A stretch of 55,869 bases of DNA from Opitutales bacterium (GTDB taxonomy: Bacteria; Verrucomicrobiota; Verrucomicrobiia; Opitutales; T3Sed10-336), in the NCBI GenBank assembly GCA_007130045.1, contig SLTG01000101.1, positions 1 to 55,869 of the forward strand. Reading direction: 5' to 3'. Each line of letters starts with the position of its first letter. Within the stretch, counting starts at the first letter, position 1. The translations under genes and the position numbers were made by a program. The notes beneath the pieces are model-generated. The model had not been told where the DNA came from. It ran no database searches and was given only the letters and a program-made list of their open reading frames with translations. This document shows positions 42,178 to 51,322 of this stretch, piece after piece.

Positions 42178-42681
42178 GACTACACGGAGTTGTTTCGGAA
42201 TCTGAGGCGATCAAAAGGCCTTACTCATCAGTGCCTGGCCGAGCGCACGGGCTGTCATCGCAACACGGTCCTGAACCTGGAGCGAAGGCGACCGGTCAAA
42301 TTTCGCACCGTTCTTGATATGATGCGTGCGATGGGTTTTGAACCCGACTCGGCCGAGGTGCGACGGATGGCACTCCTCTGGCTGGAGTCCGTGAGCGGGG
42401 TGGAACTGACGTTACGGGACGTGAAGCTTGAGGTGGAGGAAATACGCAAGGAATACCGGACCACAGTGGCGGAAGCTCGCGAAAATCTCCTTCGAACGAT
42501 TGAGTGCCGCACCCTGTCGGCGGAAGAAATCCGTCTGCTCGATTACGCTGCCAAACAATCCGAAACCCTGGAAATCATCCGCCAGATACGTGATCTGGTG
42601 CAAAACGATGACGGACCCGAGAAATCCGGCTCGCGGGAATTTGAAGCAGGCGATCGGAATTTACGGGTCGCGGAGGATTGA
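42178..42681 (+). CDS. XRE-family helix-turn-helix protein
   Basis: A 167-aa protein from the ATG at 42178 (MDYTELFRNLRRSKGL); the longer frame to 42130 is rejected because of its AT-rich, unlikely N-terminus. Residues ~5-55 form an HTH_3/XRE domain (GLTHQCLAERTGCHRNTVLNLERRR). About 85-150 is a helical, charged region suited to dimerisation. It may regulate the divergent small-protein/receiver-like pair. Target sites are not evident. Confidence 0.8.
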   Translation, partial: DYTELFRNLRRSKGLTHQCLAERTGCHRNTVLNLERRRPVKFRTVLDMMRAMGFEPDSAEVRRMALLWLESVSGVELTLRDVKLEVEEIRKEYRTTVAEARENLLRTIECRTLSAEEIRLLDYAAKQSETLEIIRQIRDLVQNDDGPEKSGSREFEAGDRNLRVAED

Positions 42682-42987
42682 AAGTTCGGGGGTGTCGGTT
42701 GTCGTGGTGGGTTTACAGATGAAACCCAACGGAAGTTCCTGATTCGCGTCGTTTCCCCCCTGTGGCGTGCTTGCCTGCAAGCCGCTCGGCCCGCGCAATC
42801 CGGAAAGCGCCTGCGAGCCCCGGCATGCCGGGACAGGCAGAATACGCCACTTGCGCCCCCCTTCGCGGATACAACTCCTCTTCCCCCTGTGACGTAGGTT
42901 ATATCCTCTTGGCGGGCTACACCAGCAGGAGCGGGAATCCGCGGGACTCGCGGGGTCTTCCCGAGCTGGAATTGTGCCTGCAAAAGG
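42682..42987. other. Intergenic region between convergent XRE and def genes
   Basis: No credible coding frame is present. The region contains a nested inverted repeat at 42762-42850 that is listed separately, and little else. It separates the ends of the XRE gene and the peptide deformylase gene, so a transcription terminator for either would be expected here. Confidence 0.5.
42762..42850. repeat. Nested inverted repeat, possible structured RNA or terminator
   Basis: Outer arms GTGGCGT (42762-42768) and ACGCCAC (42844-42850) pair perfectly. Inside them GCCTG (42773-42777) pairs with CAGGC (42834-42838), and a 14-bp palindrome CCCGGCATGCCGGG (42819-42832) could form a further hairpin. No match to a known RNA class (SRP, RNase P, 6S or tmRNA motifs) was seen. 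Confidence 0.45.
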
Positions 42988-43560
42988 CTATCGAGACGGT
43001 TGGGATTTGCGCGTGCGGCGTTTGAGTTCCTTAAGCTTGGGGTCGATTCGCTTGAGCGTTTTCTTGTCCATACGATCGATGAAAAGGACTCCGTGCAAGT
43101 GGTCGATTTCGTGGAGAACGCAGCGCGCGAGCAATCCGTCGCATTCAAGCGTGTGCGGTTTACCGCTCAAATCCTGATACCGCAGACTGACCCGGCTCGG
43201 GCGCTCGACTTCCCCGCGGATCTCGGGAAATGACAGACAGCCTTCTTCGTAAACGATCCGTTCGGCCGGCAGGATCGTGACATCGGGGTTGGCGATGCCG
43301 AGGGGCATGATCAGGTCCAAGGGCAGGTCCCTGCGCCCGTCGAGCTCCCACCTGAAAGCCATGTCGGGGCCGCGAAGGTCGATCACGCAGAACTGCGTAT
43401 CGCGTCCGATCTGCTGGGCCGCGAGGCCTATTCCCTCGGCATTGTACATGGTTTCGACCATGTCGTCGAAAAGCCGCTTCAGGTCGTCGTCGAACTCCCG
43501 GACCGGCGTTCCTTTCTTCCGGAGCACGGGTTCGTTGTAGCGGGCGATTGGCAGAATCAT
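42988..43560 (-). CDS. def: Peptide deformylase
   Basis: A 190-aa protein with all three family motifs: GIGLAAQQIG, EEGCLSFP (metal-ligand Cys) and CVLHEIDHLHG (two His ligands and the catalytic Glu). It removes the N-formyl group from new proteins. The family usually spans 150-200 residues, so it is complete; the C-terminus adds a basic tail. Confidence 0.96.
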   Translation of the reverse strand: MILPIARYNEPVLRKKGTPVREFDDDLKRLFDDMVETMYNAEGIGLAAQQIGRDTQFCVIDLRGPDMAFRWELDGRRDLPLDLIMPLGIANPDVTILPAERIVYEEGCLSFPEIRGEVERPSRVSLRYQDLSGKPHTLECDGLLARCVLHEIDHLHGVLFIDRMDKKTLKRIDPKLKELKRRTRKSQPSR

Positions 43561-43648
43561 GAGTTATGGTTTATTCTGATGCGGGCGGATAAGCTGTCCA
43601 GTTGAATATGCGGTTCGCGCGGGCCGATTGCGATGGCAGGATCGGGAT

Positions 43649-44683
43649 TCAATAGCCGCTCCATGCCAATCCCAGGGGTACCAGGGGAGTGAGGAGCATC
43701 AGGCGCGACGCGCTCCGGGCGGAGATGCCTGAAATGACCCTTCCGAACCAGGCGAGGAGGCAAAGGTTGGTGGCGGCTGCGGCGATTGCGATGAATATGG
43801 GGGCGAGTGGCACATTAATGGCGAGGGGAGCAAGGGCGATCGCCAGCAACGCCACGAAGCCGTTGAGCCAGGTCACCTTAAGCTCCACGAGGGGGATGCG
43901 GAGCGGAAAGGGCTTTCTGTCTTTGATCCGCGTGGCCCATTCGAGAGTCGAGGAAGTCCAGAACGCAAGAATCAGGAGGACGACCAAAAGAACGATAATC
44001 CCGCTGACGAACGACGGCGGGAAAATGCCGTTCGCCAGGAGAAAGAGAGAAGCGAGGCCTCCTGCAAAGAGTGAATAGGCGATTTCCCGGGGCAGGATGG
44101 AATCTGTTTCCCGATGATAAAAAGCGCTGCAAACCAGGTAAACGGCGCCGGCGCCGGCAAGGAAATACAGGCCCATTTGTTCCGTCCAGCGAAGCCGGTT
44201 CACGGCTATGATAACGACGGAGGCGAGAACGAATGGTGAAACGGTGAGCAACGGCCAGCGTTCCGCCCGAAAGAAGTGAACCCTCGGGTCGCCGAGCTCG
44301 GGCGTCGTGTTCTGGGAAGTCCGAATACTTCTGCTCAAGGCCACGAAGAGCCATGTGCTTCCGGCCATGATCAGGTAATGAGGGGCTTCGAGGGGAACGT
44401 AGAGAACGTGGGCGAATAACGCGAGCCAAAGAACGGTGATCGCCGGGGTGTCCATTGCAAGAAGCGCAGGCCAGTGCCAAAGAGCGATGCGTTGTAACGG
44501 TTTCTTTTCCAATGTGCTTACAAGATGCTTGCGACCCCGGCAAGCTTGCAAGCGGAATTTGGAGATTTTCGGGTGATCCCGTTCCGTACACCGGGGTGTC
44601 AAAAAATTGTAATCTATTAATTTTGAATGGATTATGTTGGATTCCTTGATGAAGTTCCGCAAACCTGTATTCAGTCGGGTCAC
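43649..44683 (-). CDS. Polytopic membrane protein, possibly UbiA-like
   Basis: Seven to nine hydrophobic segments fill the protein, with LWHWPALLAMDTPAITVLW near the start of the plausible part. The pattern recalls UbiA-like integral membrane proteins of Verrucomicrobiota and Planctomycetota, but the Asp-rich prenyl-binding motif of true UbiA enzymes is not apparent. The first ~57 codons look non-coding; a TTG at 44512 (LEKKPLQRI) would give a more natural start of about 287 aa. It lies 88 nt upstream of def on the same strand. Function not assigned. Confidence 0.65.
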   Translation of the reverse strand: MTRLNTGLRNFIKESNIIHSKLIDYNFLTPRCTERDHPKISKFRLQACRGRKHLVSTLEKKPLQRIALWHWPALLAMDTPAITVLWLALFAHVLYVPLEAPHYLIMAGSTWLFVALSRSIRTSQNTTPELGDPRVHFFRAERWPLLTVSPFVLASVVIIAVNRLRWTEQMGLYFLAGAGAVYLVCSAFYHRETDSILPREIAYSLFAGGLASLFLLANGIFPPSFVSGIIVLLVVLLILAFWTSSTLEWATRIKDRKPFPLRIPLVELKVTWLNGFVALLAIALAPLAINVPLAPIFIAIAAAATNLCLLAWFGRVISGISARSASRLMLLTPLVPLGLAWSGY

Positions 44684-44742
44684 TTCGATTGTCGCTCTTG
44701 ACGGGTTACGAAACCGTGCGCCGGCAGTTTGAAAATTATATT

Positions 44743-45294
44743 ATGAAATCATCGCACAACGGAACGCGGATAAGAGCGGCATTGCCGGCTCAGGCGCGCG
44801 CCTTCCATAACTTTGTAAACGCTTCACGGGCGTCGAATTCGGGAAGCGCCGACGACTCCCGCGGGTCGCCCGGCGTGGCGGACAGGCATCGGCTGAACGC
44901 CGGCGGCGACGTGTCGAATGCTTTGCCGGAGGTTGCTTCGGAGGAACGACGGCACACTGATGGCGAATCGCATTACCTGGACCGGATGGAGGTGATGCTT
45001 CGGGAGATGTTGCATTCGGCGAAGGCAAGAGAACATGAATTGCGTGCGAGCCGGGCGGTTTATTCGGTGTCGAACATCGTGGCACAAACGCTCAAAGCCG
45101 AAGTCGAAGAACGTGAAAATACTGTGCGCGAAGCGGAAAAGGTTCTTGAATTGAGGGAACGATTGCTGAAGGAACGCCAGTCCCTGCAAACGAAAAGGCG
45201 GGAGGCGTTGTTGAGAAAGGGCACGGAGCTGGGTGAAATGAAAGCCTGCCTGGATGCACGCATCGGTGCCATCCTCGCGTCGCATCCGGGTTAG
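44743..45294 (+). CDS. Hypothetical coiled-coil protein
   Basis: A 183-aa frame from the ATG at 44743, preferred over an earlier start at 44689. The first half is low-complexity (Ser/Gly/Asp). From residue ~75 it is a long charged helix (REMLHSAKAREHELR..., LKAEVEERENTVREAEKVLELRERLL) typical of a coiled coil. No signal peptide or known domain is seen. Confidence 0.6.
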   Translation: MKSSHNGTRIRAALPAQARAFHNFVNASRASNSGSADDSRGSPGVADRHRLNAGGDVSNALPEVASEERRHTDGESHYLDRMEVMLREMLHSAKAREHELRASRAVYSVSNIVAQTLKAEVEERENTVREAEKVLELRERLLKERQSLQTKRREALLRKGTELGEMKACLDARIGAILASHPG

Positions 45295-45406
45295 CATGAA
45301 TCGCGGCCGCGGGCCGCGCCGGGTTGGGGGGAGATGGGTTCGGCTTTCGGTACGAAAGTGCGAAACTCGTTTGCCAGGACCACGTTGACGTGCTTATGGG
45401 GTGGTA

Positions 45407-46000
45407 ATGATTCGCTGGACATTGCGTTTGATTTTCGCGGGTGCGGTAATGGGTCTGCCGTTCATTACCGCGGGGTGTGCCTGGCGGGTCACGCCTCCCT
45501 CGGGCCTTCACGATCCGGTCCCCGTGTTTCTCACCGACTATGGACGCCACACGCGTCTGGGACTTCCCGAGGATGATCAACGCGTGGTCGAGTTCGGCTT
45601 CGGCGAATGGCATTACTACGCGCACGAAGAACGCGGGTTTTTTTCCACGCTCCGGGCGGTTTCGGGTTTCGGGCAGGGAACGCTGGCCCGACGGCACCTG
45701 CCGTATGCGGAGAGTGAGGAATTGTTCGGTATCGGCGCCGGGGGACAACGGTCGGTTCGTTTTCTTGTCGAAGGGGAGAAGGTGCGCGAACTCCGCCGGT
45801 CTCTGGAGCGGAAATGGCGGCAAAATCTGGACGGCATGACCTATCGCGAATGGGAAGATCCTTACTTCGTCCCCTACGACGCGACGTACCATCTCTTTCG
45901 GAACTCAAACCATCAGACGGCTGAATGGCTGGAGGCCCTGGGTTGCGAGGTGGGAGGAGTCCCGATCCTGTCGAACTTCAGGCTGAGGGAGCCGCCTTGA
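45407..46000 (+). CDS. Putative lipoprotein, DUF2459-like
   Basis: A 197-aa protein from the ATG at 45407, with GGGG three nt before it; the GTG at 45401 is an alternative. A signal with ITAGCAW suggests lipoprotein processing. The mature part has VFLTDYGRHTRLGLP and FGFGEWHYYAHEE, similar in layout to the WHTGLVLP/FGWGD motifs of DUF2459 proteins. That family is uncharacterised; the match is tentative. Confidence 0.7.
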   Translation: MIRWTLRLIFAGAVMGLPFITAGCAWRVTPPSGLHDPVPVFLTDYGRHTRLGLPEDDQRVVEFGFGEWHYYAHEERGFFSTLRAVSGFGQGTLARRHLPYAESEELFGIGAGGQRSVRFLVEGEKVRELRRSLERKWRQNLDGMTYREWEDPYFVPYDATYHLFRNSNHQTAEWLEALGCEVGGVPILSNFRLREPP

Positions 46001-46055
46001 CGCCGTCCCGAAGGATCACCGCGCGGGGGGTAAGGCCTGTTCGAGCAAGGCTTTC

Positions 46056-46418
46056 CTAAAACGGCGGCCTGTAATAAACCAGGATCGAGGAGACGACTCC
46101 GAGTCCGAGCGTAATCCACCAAAGGGCCATAGCGGCGGCGGGCTTCCGGTTTATGGCGACGATTGCGGCGCCGAGAACGATCCAGACAACGATCTTGGCG
46201 ATGACCCATCCGTGGAAGGTGTTGCCGTGAATCGTTGACAGAAGCCCGAAACCGGCAACGAGGATAAAAATCAGTCCGACGCCGCTGGTGATCGCGCCGA
46301 GGCGCCGGACGCGCCGGTCCTCGCCGCCCGCAAGGCTGCGCGCGAGCAGGGCGCCGTAGCCCATGAACAGCATGAGGATTCCGGTCATGTGAAGGACGTA
46401 ATAGAATTGCGGTGGCAT
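46056..46418 (-). CDS. Small four-helix membrane protein
   Basis: A 120-aa protein with four evenly spaced hydrophobic segments: LHMTGILMLFMGYGAL, GVGLIFILVAGFGLL, VIAKIVVWIVLGAAIVA and WWITLGLGVVSSILVYY. A His and basic residues lie in the loops. It resembles small SirB-like or uncharacterised inner-membrane proteins, with no catalytic motif. It is 41 nt downstream of the gamma-glutamyltransferase remnant, same strand. Confidence 0.75.
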   Translation of the reverse strand: MPPQFYYVLHMTGILMLFMGYGALLARSLAGGEDRRVRRLGAITSGVGLIFILVAGFGLLSTIHGNTFHGWVIAKIVVWIVLGAAIVAINRKPAAAMALWWITLGLGVVSSILVYYRPPF

Positions 46419-46459
46419 AAGCGCATTGGTCTAATGCACCCGGCTAACCGAATGCAACA

Positions 46460-47412
46460 TCAATAGCCGAGGGCGAGCCCCTCTCGGCGCGGGTCGGCGG
46501 CGCCTTGGAGCCGGCCTTGCTCGTCGATCAGGATTGCTTGTACGGAGCCGGCTGCGTCGATGTTCACTACATCAAACCCGCGGTATTCGAGTTCGGTGCG
46601 CAACGCGTCATCCCGGAAAAGCGGGGCTTCAAGTTCGGCCGGGCCGTTGCGGGCGATGACGCGTGGGGCGTTGACGGCCGCCTGCGCGTCCATTTCGTGA
46701 TCGATCAAATTTGAGAGTACGTTGAGAGTGATCCCGATGATTCGGCTCCCTCCAGGGGACCCCAGGGCCATTCGCGGCTCGCCGTCGCGGAGAACGAGGG
46801 TGGGCGTCATGCTCGACCGCGGACGTTTTCCTCCCGTGCTTTCCGCCGCCTCCCCGAGCGCGGTCCGGCGTTCCCTGCATCCGCCTTCCGGGGCGTTGGG
46901 AACGAGTTCTCCATGACCGTCGTATGCTTCGGGTTCGAAGTCGGTCAGTTGATTGTTCAACGGGAATCCGCGTCCGGGAACGACCATCGCCGAACCGAAG
47001 TGCTGCTCGATGCTCGATGTAACCGAGACGACGTTGCGGTGACGGTCCACAATGGAAAAATGGGTCGTGGAGGGACCGGTCTCGGCTTCGGTTCGTCCGG
47101 ATGGCCTCCCCGACGCACCCGCGGGTTCGCCGGGATCGACCGGGGTGGACAGCGCTCTCGACGGATCCGCCAGCGCGCTCCGCCGGCGCGGAGGGTTTCC
47201 AGTCCCGCCATGGTGGCGTGGTGCGAAGAAGTGGCGACCATGCCCTTTCGGGCCTGAAACGATCCGGTGGCTCCCGGACCGAATTCGTCGCCAACCTCGC
47301 GACGCACGTCGGGATCCGACGGATCGAAGCGCTGTGGCGCCGCTCCCGCCGCGACGGCCGTTGCGAGAAAGGCGGGAAGGATGCGGAAAAAGAATTGAGA
47401 ATTAATGGTCAT
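46460..47412 (-). pseudogene. Gamma-glutamyltransferase with large internal deletion
   Basis: The N-terminal frame (from the ATG at 47412) has a signal peptide and the family start GMVATSSHHATMAGLETLRAGG, then changes to nonsense near 47190. The C-terminal frame shows TTHFSIVDRHRNVVSVTS, carrying the catalytic Thr at codon 47066-47068, followed by GFPLNNQL, KRPRSSMTPT and ALGSPGGSRI, an entire small subunit. Between them only about 40 codons remain where roughly 320 are expected, and the two parts are in different frames. The gene is thus deleted and frameshifted. An assembly error is possible. It follows DNA polymerase IV by 12 nt. Confidence 0.85.
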
Positions 47413-47424
47413 GGGATGGTACAA

Positions 47425-48474
47425 TCAAGAAGGTCCCAGGTCGAGCTCGGCCTGGCGGGGGTCCTTTTCGCCGGCAAAGCGAACGCCGACCCCGAGAAGG
47501 CGGACGGGGAGTTCGCGGCGCCGGAATCCCTCTGTCGCAAGGTCGCGGAAAATCGCGGTGTCCGGCGTGCCTCCGGTGCGCTCAACGGTCGTTTTTGTGA
47601 AATCGGAGAACTTGATCTTGGCGAACAGGCTCCGGATCGCCCGATTTCGCTCTTTTTCCAGGAGATCGCCGTGCAACTCATCGACGAGCGTATCGATTTT
47701 TTCAAGGCATTCGGCGAGGTCTTCGATGTCACTGTTGAACGTTTCCTCCGTGCTCAGCGACTTTCGCGGCCGGTCCGGTTCGACGCTGCGGCGGTCGATG
47801 CCGCGGCACAATTCGTAGAGTTCGCCGCCGAACTTGCCGAAGAGGCGGAACAGTTCGGATGCCTCGTAACGTTGAAGGTCTCCGCAGGTTGTAACGCCCA
47901 TACGACGAAATTTTTCCGCGGTCACCTTTCCTATCCCCCATATCTTTTGTACGGGCAGGTTTTCGACGAAGGGCGCAATCGCTTCCCCGGTGATCTCGTA
48001 CTGGCCGTCCGGTTTGTTCCAGTCGCTCGCGATTTTTGCCAGAAGCTTGTTGGGAGCGATCCCGGCGGATGCGGTGAGGGACGTTTGCGCGCGAATCCGT
48101 TCGCGGATGGCTTCGGCGATTTCCGGGCCGGGCCGAGGATCGGCGCTGACATCCAGATAAGCTTCGTCCAGAGAAAGTGGTTCCACCCGGGGTGTCCAGG
48201 CGAGCAGGATTTTTCGGATCTTTCGGGACTCCTTCCGGTAAAGATCGAAGCGGGTTGGAAGGACTACGAGATCGGGACACTTGCGAAGCGCAAGGTAGGT
48301 CGGCATCGCCGAACGCACCCCGAAACGGCGCGCCGGGTAATTGCAGGTGGTCAATACCCCGCGCCGGTCCGCCGCGCCCCCGACGGCGATGGGTTTCTCG
48401 CGCAATTCCGGACGCTCGCGCAGCTCGATCGCGGCGTAGAAGCAGTCCATGTCAAGGTGTATGATCTTGCGCAT
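47425..48474 (-). CDS. dinB: DNA polymerase IV (Y-family)
   Basis: A 349-aa protein starting MRKIIHLDMDCFYAAIE, the Y-family catalytic start with Asp and the aromatic steric gate; TPRVEPLSLDEAYLDV contains the second catalytic acidic pair. SAGIAPNKLLAKIASDWNKP and IWGIGKVTAEKF (helix-hairpin-helix) complete the pattern. It carries out error-prone translesion synthesis. It is complete, and the GGT remnant follows directly. Confidence 0.95.
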   Translation of the reverse strand: MRKIIHLDMDCFYAAIELRERPELREKPIAVGGAADRRGVLTTCNYPARRFGVRSAMPTYLALRKCPDLVVLPTRFDLYRKESRKIRKILLAWTPRVEPLSLDEAYLDVSADPRPGPEIAEAIRERIRAQTSLTASAGIAPNKLLAKIASDWNKPDGQYEITGEAIAPFVENLPVQKIWGIGKVTAEKFRRMGVTTCGDLQRYEASELFRLFGKFGGELYELCRGIDRRSVEPDRPRKSLSTEETFNSDIEDLAECLEKIDTLVDELHGDLLEKERNRAIRSLFAKIKFSDFTKTTVERTGGTPDTAIFRDLATEGFRRRELPVRLLGVGVRFAGEKDPRQAELDLGPS

Positions 48475-48964
48475 CGTTCAGTCTATGCCGGGCGTGGCTG
48501 GATTTCGGACCAAGGGCCGATTCCCAACCGGCGGTCATCGTCCTTGTCGAAACCGTATTCGTCCCGCATCCCCGATGTTAACGCCGGTTCGATTCGATTG
48601 CCAGAACGATCGCGACAACGATTACAACCGGAAAAAGGAATAGGCGTTTTCAGCCGGCGCCGTGCGTTGGCGGCTCGCCAAGTGCCGGAAACCCTGTTTT
48701 GATCCCGCGGAATGGAATTCTGGAATCATGAATTCATCGACCGGCGCCAAGCCGGAACATAAATAGGATTCCAGGAAAGCGAATCCACCGCGGGTTCACT
48801 TCGGGCGTTCCAAACGCCGTCAAGAGGGTGGTTTCCCGCGGGTACGCCTGCCCCGGGCCAGGTCGGCACCGGAGAAAATCGGGTCGCAATAAAGGGATTT
48901 CTTTCATGCAGTGCTCGGGGAAACCCCGATGGTTCCGTGCCCGAAAAGGGAGCAGAATCAGGGC
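48475..48964. other. Intergenic region between divergent dinB and GH19 genes
   Basis: No gene is supportable here. The 490 nt hold the divergent promoters of dinB and the GH19-like gene, and short inverted stretches such as GGAATTCTGGAATCATGAATTC around 48711-48745. I found no LexA-type box with confidence. Confidence 0.45.
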
Positions 48965-49675
48965 ATGGACGGATTCCGGACAGTAAAAGTGCTGATTTTC
49001 TGGGCGGCGCTATTGGCGGTTGGGGTCCAGGGCGCCGGTGTGGGATATCAGCCGGATACGGGGGTCGGCGTGGCGCCGTTGCGTGACCGGAGTATTGTTG
49101 AGTCCTACCAGTCGTTGTTTGGCGAAACGCTGAGTGCCGAACAGCAGGAAGGATTCCTCAAGCTGCTTCGATTCATAAAGGCGGACGAGGAAGTGACGGA
49201 TATTCGATGGACGGCGTACATGCTGGCGACCGTGAAGCATGAAACGGCCTACACGTGGCGACCGATCCGTGAGTTTGGGCGGGGTGAGGGCAGAAGGTAC
49301 GGTACGCCCGATCCGGAGCTTGGCGAGACATATTACGGTCGCGGATACGTTCAGCTTACCTGGAAGGAAAACTACCTGAGGGCGGGTCGCTTCCTGAACA
49401 AGGATTTCGTTCGTAATCCGGACAAAACGCTCGAACCAGAAACCGCTTATAAGATTCTTTCGAAGGGTATGCGCGAGGGTTGGTTTACGGGAAGATCGCT
49501 CGGCGACTACATTTCCGCGGGGAATACCGACTACGTGAATGCGCGCAGGATCGTCAATGGAACCGACCGGGCGGAGAGTATCGCTTCTGAAGCCAGGAAA
49601 TTCGAGATGTTCCTTCGGCGGGAATTTGCGGAGCGCGAACGCGTAACGCTCGTCTCTGCGGCCGATCGCGGGTGA
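48965..49675 (+). CDS. Exported GH19-type chitinase/lysozyme-like enzyme
   Basis: A 236-aa protein from the ATG at 48965 with a signal peptide (VLIFWAALLAVGVQGAG). The domain shows VKHETAYTWRPIREFG (catalytic-Glu helix) and ETYYGRGYVQLTWKENY, the hallmark of glycoside hydrolase family 19. The second acidic position could lie in GRGEGRRYG. Members cut chitin or peptidoglycan. Secreted here, it may remodel the wall or attack other cells. It has no extra binding domain. Confidence 0.85.
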   Translation: MDGFRTVKVLIFWAALLAVGVQGAGVGYQPDTGVGVAPLRDRSIVESYQSLFGETLSAEQQEGFLKLLRFIKADEEVTDIRWTAYMLATVKHETAYTWRPIREFGRGEGRRYGTPDPELGETYYGRGYVQLTWKENYLRAGRFLNKDFVRNPDKTLEPETAYKILSKGMREGWFTGRSLGDYISAGNTDYVNARRIVNGTDRAESIASEARKFEMFLRREFAERERVTLVSAADRG

Positions 49676-49731
49676 TTCGCAACATCAGGGCTGAAGTCGG
49701 TGCGTTAAATGGGCGGCTTCCCGAAAGCCTT

Positions 49732-51018
49732 CTATTTGTCCGCCTTCTTTGCGCTTGATTCGACGTCCTTCCGGTTGAGCAATTCGCCCAGATTTTCGAT
49801 ATCCGTCCCGCTCGGCTGCTGGAAGAGACGAAGGTCGAAATACGGAAGAACCGAGAACAGGTGGTCGAAGATGTCCGATTGGATGCCTTCGTAGTTCACC
49901 CACGCGGTGTCCTTTGCGAAACCGTAAATCTCCAGCGGAAGGCCCTGGGGGGTCGGGTCGAGTTGGCGCGAGATCTGTATCATCTCCTGATGCACCCGAG
50001 GGTGATTGCGCAGATACTCGGCGCAGTAGGCGCGGAAACAGCCGATGTTGGTCAAATGCCGCGCGTTGACAAGGTCTTCCTCTCCGACACCAAGTTTTCG
50101 GTTGTGCTCGTGGATCTCATTTTCTTTGCGTTCCAGGTAGGATTCCAGAAGGCGTATGGTTTTGAAGCGTTCGAGAAGCTTCCGGTCAACAGTCCGGATG
50201 GAGCGCATGTCGATGAAGAGCGAACGTTTCATCCGCCGTCCCCCGGCCTCCTGCATTCCGCGCCAGTTGCGGAAGGAATCGGAAATCAGCGCGTACGACG
50301 GGATATTCGTGATCGTGCGATCCCAGTTCTGCACCTTGACGGTTGTCAGGGACACGTCGATCACGTCCCCGTCGGCGCCCTGCTGTGGCATCTCGATCCA
50401 GTCGCCCTTCTTGACCATGTCATTGGCCGAAAGCTGGATCCCGGCGACCAGTCCGAGGATCGGATCGCGAAAGACCAGCATGAATACCGCGGTCAGTGCG
50501 CCGAGTCCGGAAAGGAGGACGAGCGGCTCATGGCCCATCAGGGTCGAAGCGACGAGGATGCCGCCGACGATGAACAGGATAAGCTTAACAGCCTGGACGA
50601 GCCCCTTGATCGGAAGGTTGCCGGTGGCATTGCGCTCGTAGCCGGCAATGACGGAATTGAGCGTGGCGTCGAGCACCATCAGAAAGATGACTATGAGGTA
50701 GAGGCGCACACCGAGATTGGTCGCTTTGTTCACGCCGTCCCAATCCGCCAGTAGCACCGGTGCCAGGAAGAAAATCACAATCGCCGGAGCGAGGTGGGAC
50801 AGCCTGGTCAGAACTCTCTTTTCCTGGATGAGCTTCAGCCAGTTCAAGCGGCTTCGCTGTATCATCCGGTCGGCGATCCTGAGAATGATCCGCTTGGCGC
50901 ACAGGTTGGCAAGCCAGCCAAGAAACACCAGCAGGAGAAGCCCGGTCAGCCGTGCTCCGAATAGAGCGACCTCTTCTCTCAAACCGGCTTGTTCGAACCA
51001 GGCGATCAACTGTTCCAT
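49732..51018 (-). CDS. MscS-family mechanosensitive channel (YbdG-like)
   Basis: A 428-aa protein with about five transmembrane segments in the first ~185 residues. The pore helix and beta domain appear as LLSGLGALTAVFMLVFRDPILGLVAGIQL followed by VKKGDWIEMPQQGADGDVIDVSLTTVKVQNWDRTITNIP. The long C-terminal part matches the YbdG/large-variant layout. It would release solutes on hypo-osmotic shock. Complete. Confidence 0.92.
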   Translation of the reverse strand: MEQLIAWFEQAGLREEVALFGARLTGLLLLVFLGWLANLCAKRIILRIADRMIQRSRLNWLKLIQEKRVLTRLSHLAPAIVIFFLAPVLLADWDGVNKATNLGVRLYLIVIFLMVLDATLNSVIAGYERNATGNLPIKGLVQAVKLILFIVGGILVASTLMGHEPLVLLSGLGALTAVFMLVFRDPILGLVAGIQLSANDMVKKGDWIEMPQQGADGDVIDVSLTTVKVQNWDRTITNIPSYALISDSFRNWRGMQEAGGRRMKRSLFIDMRSIRTVDRKLLERFKTIRLLESYLERKENEIHEHNRKLGVGEEDLVNARHLTNIGCFRAYCAEYLRNHPRVHQEMIQISRQLDPTPQGLPLEIYGFAKDTAWVNYEGIQSDIFDHLFSVLPYFDLRLFQQPSGTDIENLGELLNRKDVESSAKKADK

Positions 51019-51322
51019 GCTCGGAAAAGGCTGATTTTCGTACGCTCTTCAATCAAGCTTCTTTTCTCGCATTCCAGTGCTATCTTTATCGAGGAGCAGC
51101 TTCAGGCCCGAATTAGCGCATGCATCCTGCGTGCGAGACTCACCCTGGGAATCTGAGCTACTGACATAAATGTGCTTCGGAAAACTTGACTCAAAACATC
51201 CTTGACTTTCCGAGGTCGCCAATGATTGTCTTGTGAAACCGTGCCTGTTTCAGTGCATCGTCGCGGAGTAAAAGCCAACCTAAGGGCTCGGTTCATCATC
51301 CAACCCTAACTTTTCTGAATTT
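51019..51322. other. Intergenic region upstream of the sulfatase gene
   Basis: No gene is visible. It contains the dispersed palindromic element at 51115-51194 in its centre. The divergent promoters of the MscS-type and sulfatase genes must lie here, but no clear box is seen. Confidence 0.45.
51115..51194. repeat. Palindromic dispersed repeat, copy 3
   Basis: AGCGCATGCATCCTGCGTGCGA, then a degenerate second hairpin (ACTCACCCTGGGAATCTGAG) and AACTTGACTCAA, aligns over ~80 nt with 656-741. The first stem has one G-T pair. It separates two divergent genes. Confidence 0.6.

Noticed and set aside
47101-48702. 533-codon plus-strand frame over dinB
   Set aside because: DNA polymerase IV on the minus strand has clear catalytic motifs.
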